From: Methanobacteriota archaeon
Lineage (GTDB): Archaea; Halobacteriota; Methanomicrobia; Methanomicrobiales; Methanoculleaceae
DNA: 64,000 nucleotides
NCBI GenBank assembly: GCA_023393455.1
Contig: JAEWLJ010000012.1
Location: 1-64,000, forward strand
Direction: 5' to 3'
Shown here: piece by piece, positions 25,071-33,128 of the stretch
How the letters are laid out: each line of letters starts with the position of its first letter
Numbering within the stretch: position 1 is the first letter of the stretch
Notes under the pieces: generated by a model
What the model was told of the DNA's origin: nothing
What the model saw: only the letters and a program-made list of their open reading frames with translations
Database searches by the model: none
Made by a program: the position numbers and the translations under genes

Positions 25071-25388
25071 TCAGGTCGTGGCGGCGTTCAGGCACGTGAG
25101 AGCATGAGATTGTGATATCCCGGCGATTGCCACGGTCTTTGAAGAAGACGTATGTCCGGTGATGATCTCCACGTCGGCTCGGGGCACCCGAAACGTCTTC
25201 GCGAGGAGGTCGGTGATCGCGCGGTTCGCTTTTCCGCCGACCGCAGGGGCTGCTATCTGGCACTTGATGCTCCGCCGCCACTCGTTGTAGCCGGCCGGGA
25301 ACGTGGAGCGTTTTGCACCCGCCGTGACGTCGAGCGTGATAGTCACCCCGTGCGGGGTCTCGGCGACGGCTTCGGCATAGAGTTCCAT
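25071..25388 (-). CDS. DUF167 (YggU-like) family protein
   Basis: A 105-residue small alpha/beta protein of a widespread family of unknown function. Typical motifs are TLDVTAGAKRSTFPAGYNEWR and APAVGGKANRAITDLLAKTFRV. The ATG at 25388 is chosen because GAGGAC lies about 9 nt before it; a further 12 open codons upstream lack a site. It stands alone between dnaG and pyrC on the same strand. Confidence 0.8.
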   Translation of the reverse strand: MELYAEAVAETPHGVTITLDVTAGAKRSTFPAGYNEWRRSIKCQIAAPAVGGKANRAITDLLAKTFRVPRADVEIITGHTSSSKTVAIAGISQSHALTCLNAATT

Positions 25389-25585
25389 GAGAAAAGTCCT
25401 CTTGAAAGGGATGTCGCCCGACACTAACGATCGGTGTTCACAGGTGGCTTTTGCCGTTCCTCACCCGATCGAACCCATATGCCGGGCGTGCCTGTCGCGC
25501 ACCTGGGTTGTCCCGCGGATCATGTCCGGGCGTCTCGCCAGATGATCACCCGGGGACCTATAAGGTGCGCTTTATCGGCCTTGTA

Positions 25586-26848
25586 TTATTTATTTTTCGA
25601 GGGTAAATATCCTTGCCCGGGGTACCACGCTGCACGGGTTTCCAGGAGATCGCCGTGGACGTAGGCCCGCGTTCCCCCGACGATCACTACTTCCGGGAAG
25701 ATCGCGTCGAGCCCCTGAAACGGCGACCAGCCGCACTTTGCGTGGAGGTGCGAGGCGTCGATCCGGGTGATCTCGTCCGGGTAGAGGGCGTAGTCCGCCC
25801 GGTCGCCCGGCTCGAACCCCGCACGCGGGATGCCGAGGATGGCTGCAGGCCTCCATGATGTCTTCTCGATCACCGAGGCGAGGGTGATCCGCCCTCGCCG
25901 CACCGCCGCCATCAGGAGCGGCACCATCGTCTCGACCCCCGGGATGCCGGAGGGCGCGGTCTCGAAGGGCACCCCCTTCTCGTGGCGCGTGTGCGGAGCG
26001 TGATCGGAGGCGACGACGTCTATCCTCTCCCAGCACGACCAGAGATCGCGCCGGGTCTCCTCGTCCCGGAGGGGTGGGTTCACCCGTGCTCTGGTCTCGC
26101 CCGGATCGAAGTTCTCGCGCGAGAGGAAGAGGTGGTGCGGCGTCACCTCCACCGTGCCGCGTGCGGCCCTGACCGAGGCGGCGGTGCTCGCGTGGCAGAA
26201 GTGGAGCCGCAGTCCTGCCGGGGCGAGGCCGGCGACCTTCTGCATGGCGCATCTCTCCCCCTCGCCCGATCGGGCGCGGTCGTGGTCGGCGAGCGTCGCC
26301 GGTGGCCGGCCGGCGACCTCCTCGGCGTGGACGGTCGCGACACCCCCGAGGGCGTGGATGCGGTCAAACAACCCCTTGAGCGTCTCCGGATCAAGCCCCT
26401 CGCCGTAACTCGACGGAGCGGCGAAGGTCTCCCCGAACGCCATCGCGCCGGCATCCCACATCCCGTCGAGATCCGCCCCCGGCACGACGCCCGCGTTCAC
26501 CGCGAACCCGCATACGGCCTCTTCCCTCGCCTCGCGGATGCGCGCCCGGAGGAGTTCGGGCGTGGTCAGGGGAGGGACGGTGTTCGGCTGGTCGACGACG
26601 ACCGTCACCCCGCCGGCGACCGCGCTCGTCGTCCCCGTCCGCCAGTCCTCCTTCTCTCTCTGCGCCCCTCCCCGCATGTGGACGTGCATATCGACCGCTC
26701 CGGGGAGGCAGGTGTATCCGGTGCAGTCGATCGTCTCGTCGGCACGCACCGCGGCCCCGACGTGCCGGACGATACCGTCGGCGATGACGATGTCGGCGTG
26801 TCTCCCTGTCGGGAGCGTCACGTTCCGGAGCACCAGGTCGGCGGTCAT
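25586..26848 (-). CDS. pyrC: Dihydroorotase
   Basis: This zinc amidohydrolase closes carbamoyl aspartate to dihydroorotate in pyrimidine synthesis. The 420-residue protein has the metal motif DMHVHMRGG (about residue 53), HAEE, HFCHAST, and the late catalytic aspartate in VASDHAPHT (about residue 295). The start at 26848 overlaps the stop of the DUF2156 gene by 4 nt. It is thus last of the six-gene hypC-hypA-hypE operon. Confidence 0.93.
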   Translation of the reverse strand: MTADLVLRNVTLPTGRHADIVIADGIVRHVGAAVRADETIDCTGYTCLPGAVDMHVHMRGGAQREKEDWRTGTTSAVAGGVTVVVDQPNTVPPLTTPELLRARIREAREEAVCGFAVNAGVVPGADLDGMWDAGAMAFGETFAAPSSYGEGLDPETLKGLFDRIHALGGVATVHAEEVAGRPPATLADHDRARSGEGERCAMQKVAGLAPAGLRLHFCHASTAASVRAARGTVEVTPHHLFLSRENFDPGETRARVNPPLRDEETRRDLWSCWERIDVVASDHAPHTRHEKGVPFETAPSGIPGVETMVPLLMAAVRRGRITLASVIEKTSWRPAAILGIPRAGFEPGDRADYALYPDEITRIDASHLHAKCGWSPFQGLDAIFPEVVIVGGTRAYVHGDLLETRAAWYPGQGYLPSKNK

Positions 26849-27759
26849 CGACGGCACGTCTCCAGGTCGTCCCTGGTCACGTAGTAGACCTCGACCATGT
26901 ATGCGGGATGGTAGCGTGTCTTCGACTCCCGGAGTCCGGCGACGCCCATATCGCACTCCCGGTTGACGTAGGGGTAGCGGTCCCGGAGGGCTGCCGCCGT
27001 CCCGGTCGTGATCACCTTGTAGATGTTTCTGTAGGTCTCGGGAAGGGCTTTCTCGAAGTGGACGACCGCCATCGATTCGTTGACCGGCCCGACGATCGAT
27101 ATCGCCCCGATGGTGCCGCCGATCCTGACGAGCCAGCCTTCGAGCCCGGTGGCGAAGAAGTTGTTCACGGCAAAGAGGATAGCATCTTTTTCGTAAGCGA
27201 GGAGGGGTTCGGAGTCACAGTCCCGCCACTCGCACCAGACGACCAGGAACTCCCAGACCTCCTCGATGTTCTCCTCCGTGATCTTCTCGACGGTGTACGC
27301 GTATTCCCGCTCGAACCGGTTGACCTGGCGGCGGACAGTGGCGTAGTCCTTTCCGGCGAGTTCGGCGAGGTCATCTGTGCGGTAGATGTAGTCGAAGAAG
27401 TCCCGTTCCTCGTGGAGCGGGAGGTCGGGGTAGGCCTCCCGGAACCACTCGCAATCCACCGGGTCGAGAACCCACAGGGGCATCTCGCCCCCCTCCCGGA
27501 GCGCGAGGTCGATGACGTCATCGAGGAGTTCCGGGTTTCTCGGACCGATCGGTACCCGGAACGCGGTCACGCCGTCGATGGTGCTCGAGAGGACGATCGA
27601 ACCTTCGACCTCCGCGAAACGGTAGTCCGCATAGTGGTTCCAGCAGACCATGTTCGCGAAGGTGTTGTCGCTGTGCACCTGGGGGTACTGCCGGTAGTGC
27701 TTTGCGAAGAGGTCGCGATCGTCCAGGCTCACGGGTTTGAAGTCGGTAAATCTCAGCAT
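26845..27759 (-). CDS. DUF2156 / phosphatidylglycerol lysyltransferase C-terminal-like protein
   Basis: A 304-residue double-GNAT-like protein: FKPVSLDDRDLFAKHYRQY at the start, VDCEWFREAYPDLPLHEERDFFDYIY in the middle, and a late VVHFEKALPETYRNIYKVIT typical of the LPG_synthase_C fold. Such proteins may transfer aminoacyl groups. No membrane segment is present. It follows the GNAT gene by 3 nt and overlaps pyrC. Confidence 0.78.
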   Translation of the reverse strand: MLRFTDFKPVSLDDRDLFAKHYRQYPQVHSDNTFANMVCWNHYADYRFAEVEGSIVLSSTIDGVTAFRVPIGPRNPELLDDVIDLALREGGEMPLWVLDPVDCEWFREAYPDLPLHEERDFFDYIYRTDDLAELAGKDYATVRRQVNRFEREYAYTVEKITEENIEEVWEFLVVWCEWRDCDSEPLLAYEKDAILFAVNNFFATGLEGWLVRIGGTIGAISIVGPVNESMAVVHFEKALPETYRNIYKVITTGTAAALRDRYPYVNRECDMGVAGLRESKTRYHPAYMVEVYYVTRDDLETCRR

Positions 27760-27762
27760 CTC

Positions 27763-28194
27763 TCACCTGTCCTCTGGATTCCAACGCATGGGTATGTGCC
27801 CTTCCATCTTCCGAAACCCGATCGCGGTGTAGAACGGCTCCGTCCCGGGTTCGGCGACGAGGGCGACCCAGGCGACACCTTTAGCCGTACAGTGATCGAG
27901 CAGTGCAGATAAGATCATCGTTCCGATGCCGCGGCCGCGGTATCCGGGGAGGACGACCAGGTCCTGGATGTAGCCGTCCGAGACCCCGTCCGATATCACC
28001 CTGCCCATGCCGACGGCTCTGCCGGTCGCCCGGTCGACGACGACGGCAAAGGCAAAACTCCCTGCGATGAGGGCGGCGAGATGGGCGGGGTCCCATCTCT
28101 CGTTCCACCAGCCGCCCGCCCGGTAGAGGTCGGCGATCGTCTCCACGTCCCAGTCGTGCACCATCCGCACCTCGATCTCCGCCTTGTCCGTCAT
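27763..28194 (-). CDS. GNAT-family N-acetyltransferase
   Basis: A 143-residue acetyl-CoA-dependent transferase with the acetyl-CoA pyrophosphate-binding motif LVVLPGYRGRGIGTMIL (about residues 80-97) and a late EPFYTAIGFRKMEGHIPM. The acceptor is unknown. ATG at 28194 is preferred because GGAGAGG lies 9 nt before it. Its position in the hyp operon may be by shared expression only. Confidence 0.85.
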   Translation of the reverse strand: MTDKAEIEVRMVHDWDVETIADLYRAGGWWNERWDPAHLAALIAGSFAFAVVVDRATGRAVGMGRVISDGVSDGYIQDLVVLPGYRGRGIGTMILSALLDHCTAKGVAWVALVAEPGTEPFYTAIGFRKMEGHIPMRWNPEDR

Positions 28195-28262
28195 CGTTTC
28201 ATGCCTCTCCATATGAGACCACGCGTATATGGGCCCGGGTTAAAAAGGGGTATGGTTGCCGG

Positions 28263-29258
28263 CTAGCAGACACGCGGAACCGGGTCGCCGACCGGCGGTT
28301 CGATGAACCGTTCCCCGCCGATGGCGGTGCGCATGACCACGTTCGAGCCTTCGACGACCTCGCCGACGATCGCGGCGTCACGCCCGTAGGGATGCGAACG
28401 GAGCGCCGCGAGGACGGCCTTTGCATCCTCGGGGGCGACCCCCATGACGACCTTGCCCTCGTTCGCCACTTCAAGGGGGTCGAGGCCGAGCATGCCTGCG
28501 GCGCTCCGGACGCTTGCCCGGAAGGGGAGGGCTTCCTCCTCGATGACGACGCCGACACCGCTCTTCCTCGCCATCTCATTGATGGCGTTCGCAAACCCGC
28601 CTCTCGTCGGGTCTTTCATGGCGTGGATATCCCCGGCCGCGAGCGCTCGCTCGACGAGTTTCCAGAGGGGAGCGACGTCGGAGTGGATCTGACCGCCGAA
28701 GTCGAACCCCTCGCGGTGGGCCATGATGGCGATCCCGTGGTCGCCGATGGTGCCGCTGACGATGATCGTATCCCCGACCTCCAGGCCGTTGTCCCGCACA
28801 ACCCGCTCGGCGATGCCGATGCCGGCGGTGTTGACGATGATGGTGTCAAGAGCGCTGCGCTCCAGCACCTTGGTGTCTCCCGTGACGAGGCTTGCCCCGC
28901 ACTCGCCGAGCGCCGCGTCCATCGACGCCACGATCCGCTCGAGGTCGGCGACCTCGAATCCCTCGGGGATGACCATCCCGCACGAGAGCGCGATCGGCCG
29001 ACCGCCCATCATCGCGAGGTCGTTTATGGTTCCGCAAACGGCTATCCGCCCTATGTCCCCGCCGGGGAAGAAGATCGGCGAGACTACGTGGTTGTCGGTC
29101 GTAAAAACGATGTTCTGGCCGTTCAGGGGGATGACCGCGCCGTCGTCCAGCGATTCGAGCCCGATCCCGCCGGCGTTGTTGTGCTCGAGGTTGGTGATGA
29201 CGCGCAGGAGCTCGCCCATCACCTCGCCGCCGGCACCGTGCATGAGATTGACTTTCAT
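28263..29258 (-). CDS. hypE: Hydrogenase maturation factor HypE
   Basis: HypE carries the thiocarbamoyl group and dehydrates it to cyanide for the Fe(CN)2CO ligands of [NiFe] hydrogenases. The 331-residue protein is an AIR-synthase-like fold (HGAGGEVMGELL, ESLDDGAVI, DPTRGGFANAINEMA) and ends in PRVC, the required C-terminal cysteine. Its start overlaps the hypA end by 4 nt. Confidence 0.95.
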   Translation of the reverse strand: MKVNLMHGAGGEVMGELLRVITNLEHNNAGGIGLESLDDGAVIPLNGQNIVFTTDNHVVSPIFFPGGDIGRIAVCGTINDLAMMGGRPIALSCGMVIPEGFEVADLERIVASMDAALGECGASLVTGDTKVLERSALDTIIVNTAGIGIAERVVRDNGLEVGDTIIVSGTIGDHGIAIMAHREGFDFGGQIHSDVAPLWKLVERALAAGDIHAMKDPTRGGFANAINEMARKSGVGVVIEEEALPFRASVRSAAGMLGLDPLEVANEGKVVMGVAPEDAKAVLAALRSHPYGRDAAIVGEVVEGSNVVMRTAIGGERFIEPPVGDPVPRVC

Positions 29259-29596
29259 TCCTCGTCCACTTCTATCTCGATGTTGGTGACCACAATTTCC
29301 ATTCCTTTAACGATTTCGGGGAGTTTTCCGCATCCCGGGCAGACGAACCGCTCGTCCCCCTCGTAGCCGCAGGAGCAGCGGGTGCGGGCCTCGACGCTGT
29401 GGCACGAGAGTTGTGCCCCTGAGAAGAGCGGGTCGTCCTCGATGATGACGTTGAAGAGGAACTCCACCTGTTCAGGGTTCACCATCGCCAGTTTGCCGAC
29501 ATCCACCGAGACGCATTTCACTTCTTTTGCGTTGTTCTCGATCGCCGCCCGGCGGGCGGTCGTGTAGATGTCGTAGGCGATGCTGTACTCGTGCAT
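29255..29596 (-). CDS. hypA: Hydrogenase nickel-insertion protein HypA
   Basis: HypA delivers nickel during hydrogenase maturation. The 113-residue protein starts MHEYSIA, with the nickel-binding His at position 2, and carries a zinc site CSCGYEG...CPGCG (about residues 72-86). ATG 29596 is preferred over a GTG one codon before it, because His2 must be exposed. The hypC stop overlaps as TGATG. Confidence 0.94.
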   Translation of the reverse strand: MHEYSIAYDIYTTARRAAIENNAKEVKCVSVDVGKLAMVNPEQVEFLFNVIIEDDPLFSGAQLSCHSVEARTRCSCGYEGDERFVCPGCGKLPEIVKGMEIVVTNIEIEVDEE

Positions 29597-29820
29597 CACT
29601 CCTCCATCGCGGCGTAGACCTGCCTGAAGACCTCGCGGGTCTCAAGCCCTTCCTCTCGGCTGAGGCGCTGGATGGCGAACCCGACGTGGACGAGGACGAA
29701 CTCCCCGATCTTCACGTCGACGAGGTCGAGCCTGACCTCCTGCTGCAGGTCGCCGAAGTCGACGACGCCGATGTTGCCCTCTTTTATCTCGAGTACCTCA
29801 GCGGGCATTGCAATACACAT
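29596..29820 (-). CDS. hypC: Hydrogenase assembly chaperone HypC
   Basis: A 74-residue chaperone that moves the iron-ligand intermediate to the large subunit; it begins MCIAMP with the essential Cys2. A GAGGAAGAGAGG ribosome site is just before the start. It is first of the operon hypC-hypA-hypE-GNAT-DUF2156-pyrC; hypB, hypD and hypF are not in the window. Confidence 0.95.
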   Translation of the reverse strand: MCIAMPAEVLEIKEGNIGVVDFGDLQQEVRLDLVDVKIGEFVLVHVGFAIQRLSREEGLETREVFRQVYAAMEE

Positions 29821-30225
29821 GACCTCTCTTCCTCATCTGTTGTTGTGTCTGAATGTCAAAAAAATTGACCATGCTGCACGAAGGCGCCCGGGAGCAGCCG
29901 CATCGACCGCCGCGGTTCCCGCTTTCCCCCGTATTCATGTACCTATAGGTCGGTCCGGGCGGGTAAAAAGATATGTCTATCGTTGGTTCCGGCCGCTGGA
30001 GGGGCGGAGGGTGGGACTGGCCGTGGTGTGCCCTTCTGGTACTTGTGCCCGGGAGCGTAACGTTATGGGAGTACCGTATCTATGCCCGCCTGTCCCTGTG
30101 CAGTGGGCGGTGGTGACCTGCGCACTCCGGGTGCTCGAGATCCTGATCAAAACTTTTCGGTTTTCTCATCCAAACCTTCGGCATACCCTAATCGGAGAGC
30201 ATAATTCCTAGAAATCTGCCATATG

Positions 30226-30330
30226 AGGCCTATTCTAGGCGTTGAGGGTGAAACAGCTTTCCATTGGGTATCGCCATTGGGGGAGGCGGCTCGCGGGGAG
30301 GGGGCGGGCAGTGCGTGGTGATAGGCGATG
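30226..30330 (-). repeat. Dispersed G+C-rich intergenic repeat, copy 6 (reverse orientation)
   Basis: Read on the minus strand it gives CCACGCACTGCCC, then CCGCGAGCCGCCTCCCCC and ATGGCGATACC, matching the 8.1 and 13.5 kb copies. It extends into GTGAAACAGCTTTC and CCTATTC segments shared with the copy at 60983-61075. Confidence 0.65.
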
Positions 30331-30504
30331 GAAATCCGTGCATGGAGTTTATGCGATGTTCCGATGGGAACGACAGTTTGCAGGATGCGATGGCCCGGAA
30401 AGTGCGACGTTCCAACGGAACGGAGAATAAGATGACCAAAGGTCTTCGAGTCCAGAGTTTGTCTTTTGGGACGACCTCATCCTCAATGGAGTAGAGACCG
30501 GGAG

Positions 30505-30612
30505 GATGCGCCCTCGCACCTATCGGTGCTCAAGCTCCGCTGCGCTCGCGCCTCGAAACCCGCAGGTTTCTCAAACTCCGTCCCTTCAGAACGTCGTTTT
30601 GCCAATGGCGAG
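30505..30612 (+). repeat. Second dispersed repeat (hairpin family), copy 2
   Basis: GCACC-TATC-GGTGC hairpin (30517-30530) followed by TTTCTCAAACTCC and a GAACGTCG end. It matches the minus-strand copy near 8.3 kb. Confidence 0.5.
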
Positions 30613-30712
30613 ATCCCGCGATCCAGTACATCTGGGCAAAGGGGAAAAGTGGATCCTGTCAACCTCAAATATACCAACCTGCCAACCGGAATTCGGCCGC
30701 CCGGGTGCAGAC

Positions 30713-31336
30713 CTACTCCTCCCGCCGAAAGACCGCCTCCACCTCGGCCCGGGGGAGATCCTCTCCCCTGACCCGCATCCGCCAGCGGTGCGTCCTGACC
30801 GAGACCACTGCGAGCGGCGCGAAGAGTTCCACCGTCTCGGCCTCGGTGAAGTAGTGGGTGATGATGCCCCCGCCCCGGAGGAACGTCCACGGTTCCGTCT
30901 CTCTCCCCTTCCCGGCGCGCATGTCCTCGACGGAGAAACACCGGAAGAAGAGCGTGCCTTCGGGCCTGAGCACCCGGGCGGCCTCGGAAGTTATGGCCCT
31001 TCTGCCCGGCTCCGGCAGGTGGCCCGCGACGTGAACCAGGAAGACCGCGTCGAACGCCTCGTCCCGGAACGGCAGGTGCCGGGCGTCCGCGACGGCGAGG
31101 TCGGCCTCTGCCGTTCCCGGGCGGCGCCGGGCGAGGGCGACGGCTTCGGGAGAGATGTCGACCGCGGTCACGCGGAAGGATCGCCGGGCGAGGGCTTCGA
31201 AGGTCTTGCCGTTCCCGCAGCCGATCTCGAGGACGGCGGCATCGGTGGGAATATCGGGGAGTGGTGCCGGGGCTCCTCCCCAGAGACTTCCCCGCCTCCG
31301 GTAGTCCTCGTCCCAGGGGGATGGTTGGGCGGTCAC
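30713..31336 (-). CDS. Class I SAM-dependent methyltransferase
   Basis: A 207-residue methyltransferase with motif I VLEIGCGNGKTFEAL (about residues 35-49), acidic AVDIS in the second strand, ADARHLPF and FDAVFLVHVAGHLPEP. The substrate is unknown. It is alone on the minus strand between the repeat-bearing region and msrB. Confidence 0.85.
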   Translation of the reverse strand: MTAQPSPWDEDYRRRGSLWGGAPAPLPDIPTDAAVLEIGCGNGKTFEALARRSFRVTAVDISPEAVALARRRPGTAEADLAVADARHLPFRDEAFDAVFLVHVAGHLPEPGRRAITSEAARVLRPEGTLFFRCFSVEDMRAGKGRETEPWTFLRGGGIITHYFTEAETVELFAPLAVVSVRTHRWRMRVRGEDLPRAEVEAVFRREE

Positions 31337-31367
31337 TGATCAGTGGGTCGGCGCTGCCAGGGAATAA

Positions 31368-31907
31368 TTATTCGGGCCGGCCGGAGAGATCCTTCTTCCG
31401 CACGAACCGGAGCGATGCCGAGTTCATGCAGTAGCGCTGGTAGGTCGGCGGCGGCCCGTCGTCGAAGACGTGGCCGAGGTGGGCGTCGCACCGCCGACAG
31501 AGCACCTCTGTTCGGTTCATGAAGAACCGGGTGTCGAGATCCGTCCTGATGTTCTGGTCACAGATCGGTTTTGTGAAACTCGGCCAGCCCGTCCCCGACT
31601 CAAACTTCGTCTTCGAGGAGAAGAGGTGGTTGCCGCAGCAGACGCAGACGTAGAGGCCGTCCTCCTTGCAGTCGTGGTACCTCCCGGTGAAGGCCGGTTC
31701 CGTCCCTGCCTTACGTGCAATGGAGAACTCTTCCGGCGTCAACTGGCGCCGCCACTCCTCGTCGGATCTGACGACTCTCTCGACCTCTTCCATCTCCCCG
31801 GTCACGGCGTTGCAGACCGTCACCTTCCCGGTGGTCTCTGCCTCCCTGATCATCGTCCCGGCCATTGCCCGGAGAGCAGATAAATCGTTCCCCGGCTCGG
31901 GATACAT
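31368..31907 (-). CDS. msrB: Peptide methionine-(R)-S-oxide reductase
   Basis: The enzyme repairs oxidised methionine in proteins. Core motifs are present: CVCCGNHLF and CRRCDAHLGH zinc CxxC pairs, GTGWPSF, and the catalytic RYCMNSASLRF with Cys near the C-terminus. The core begins near residue 52 (WRRQLTPEEF), with an N-terminal extension. The start is uncertain: ATG 31907 has only a weak GGATG site and lies near a TATA box, so ATG 31865 may be the real start. Confidence 0.92.
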   Translation of the reverse strand: MYPEPGNDLSALRAMAGTMIREAETTGKVTVCNAVTGEMEEVERVVRSDEEWRRQLTPEEFSIARKAGTEPAFTGRYHDCKEDGLYVCVCCGNHLFSSKTKFESGTGWPSFTKPICDQNIRTDLDTRFFMNRTEVLCRRCDAHLGHVFDDGPPPTYQRYCMNSASLRFVRKKDLSGRPE

Positions 31908-31918
31908 TTTCGCATCCG

Positions 31919-31926
31919 TTATATAC
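31919..31926 (+). promoter_or_regulatory. TATA box shared between msrB and the lipoprotein gene
   Basis: TTATATAC lies about 25 nt before the ATG at 31947, as expected for a leaderless plus-strand mRNA. Its complement also reads as TATA toward msrB. Confidence 0.45.
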
Positions 31927-31946
31927 CCGCCGGTCGATGAACCATC

Positions 31947-32411
31947 ATGAAAGACCCTCTCCCGGGAAAGAGTTTTGTCATCCTTATCCTCCTCGGCTGC
32001 CTCTTCGGCGCTGCCGTCACGGCGGGCTGCATAGGGAATTCCGCAGAGCCGGAGCCGGAGGACCCGACCCCGGCGGCGACACCGGGCGCTTATACCACCT
32101 ACTCCCCCGCCGGGCCGAGACCGTCGTTCTCAGCCGACGTCACCACGCCCGAGAAGCGTATGCGCACCGACGGGTCCTGTTACTGGACCGTGACGGGAAG
32201 GGTGACCAACGACGGTGATGGGCCCGCACGAAACGTCGTCGTCCGGTTCATGCTCGTCGACGACGAGAGCAATATGATCCGGGCGACCGAGACCGTTCTC
32301 GCCCCCCGGTTCCAGGCCGGCGAGATGAAGATATTCACCACCAACCCGCTCCCCGGCGACTGCGACCGGCAGTACCATGCCGAGATCGACGTCACGCACG
32401 ATATTCCGTGA
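31947..32411 (+). CDS. Lipoprotein with FxLYD-like beta domain
   Basis: A 154-residue secreted lipoprotein: hydrophobic signal helix (about residues 10-25), lipobox AVTAGC with Cys near residue 28, a Pro/Glu linker, and a beta-sandwich domain (YWTVTGRVTNDGDGPARNVVVRFMLVDDESNMI) of the FxLYD type. Function unknown; surface-anchored. Confidence 0.75.
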   Translation: MKDPLPGKSFVILILLGCLFGAAVTAGCIGNSAEPEPEDPTPAATPGAYTTYSPAGPRPSFSADVTTPEKRMRTDGSCYWTVTGRVTNDGDGPARNVVVRFMLVDDESNMIRATETVLAPRFQAGEMKIFTTNPLPGDCDRQYHAEIDVTHDIP

Positions 32412-32459
32412 GGCTGCGGGTAAGGGTTATCCGGGATACGGGTTTAGAGAGGAGATGAG

Positions 32460-33128
32460 ATGAAGATACTTGGAATCAATGCAAGCCCCCGCGCCTCGAG
32501 GAGCCAGACGCTCCGGCTTGTTCGGGCCGTCCTCGACGGGGCAGAGAGCGCCGGAGCGGAGGTGGAACTCGTGGATGTCGCGAAGCTCCGGATCGAGTAC
32601 TGCCTCGGGTGCACGGTCTGCTACGAACGGGGGGAATGCGTCAGGAAAGACGATTTTGCCGAACTTTACCGGAAGATGCTCGATAGCGACGGGATCGTTC
32701 TCGGATCGCCCAACTACATCAACTCGGTCACCGCCCAGATGAAGACGATGCTCGACCGGATGGCGGACGCCATCCACTGCCAGAGGTTCATCGGGAAGTA
32801 CGGGTGCGCCGTCTCCACGGCGGGCGGCTCCGGGGCGGACGAGATTGTGGAGTACCTGAACGGGGTCCTCCAGACCCTGGGCGCGAACACCGTGGGCGGC
32901 GTCGGCGTGGTTCTCGGCGGTGACCCGGAGACGATCGTGCCTGCGGAGGGGCGGGCCTACGAACTCGGGAGAAGACTTGCACGGGCCATCGAGAAGAAGG
33001 AGACCTACCCCGACCAGGAGGAGTTCCACGCCGCGATGCTGGATCGGATGCGGGCGCTGGTCACGGCGAACAGGGATCGCTGGCACCACGAGTACGACTA
33101 CTGGAGAGAAGCCGGGCGGATACCCTAG
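32460..33128 (+). CDS. Iron-sulfur flavoprotein (NADPH-dependent FMN reductase family)
   Basis: A 222-residue flavodoxin-like protein. After the FMN phosphate loop (NASPRASRSQTLRL, residues 7-20) lies a compact Cys cluster CLGCTVCYERGEC (about residues 48-60), the hallmark of the methanogen iron-sulfur flavoprotein Isf. SPNYINSVTAQMKTMLDRM follows. Isf handles electrons for O2/H2O2 detoxification; the partner is unknown. A GAGAGGAGATGAG ribosome site sets the start. Confidence 0.85.
   Translation: MKILGINASPRASRSQTLRLVRAVLDGAESAGAEVELVDVAKLRIEYCLGCTVCYERGECVRKDDFAELYRKMLDSDGIVLGSPNYINSVTAQMKTMLDRMADAIHCQRFIGKYGCAVSTAGGSGADEIVEYLNGVLQTLGANTVGGVGVVLGGDPETIVPAEGRAYELGRRLARAIEKKETYPDQEEFHAAMLDRMRALVTANRDRWHHEYDYWREAGRIP

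Larger units (their letters stand above)
29821..30712. other. Long intergenic region carrying both dispersed repeats
   Basis: No gene is supported in about 0.9 kb; short reading frames in several phases lack ribosome sites and codon bias. It contains a copy of the G+C repeat in reverse orientation (30226-30330) and of the hairpin repeat (30505-30612). The upstream part (29880-30220) shows no recognised structure. Confidence 0.45.

Noticed and set aside
30505..30612. Composite transposon of both repeat families
   Set aside because: The two families occur in different relative order at 8 kb and 30 kb, so they are not one fixed unit.
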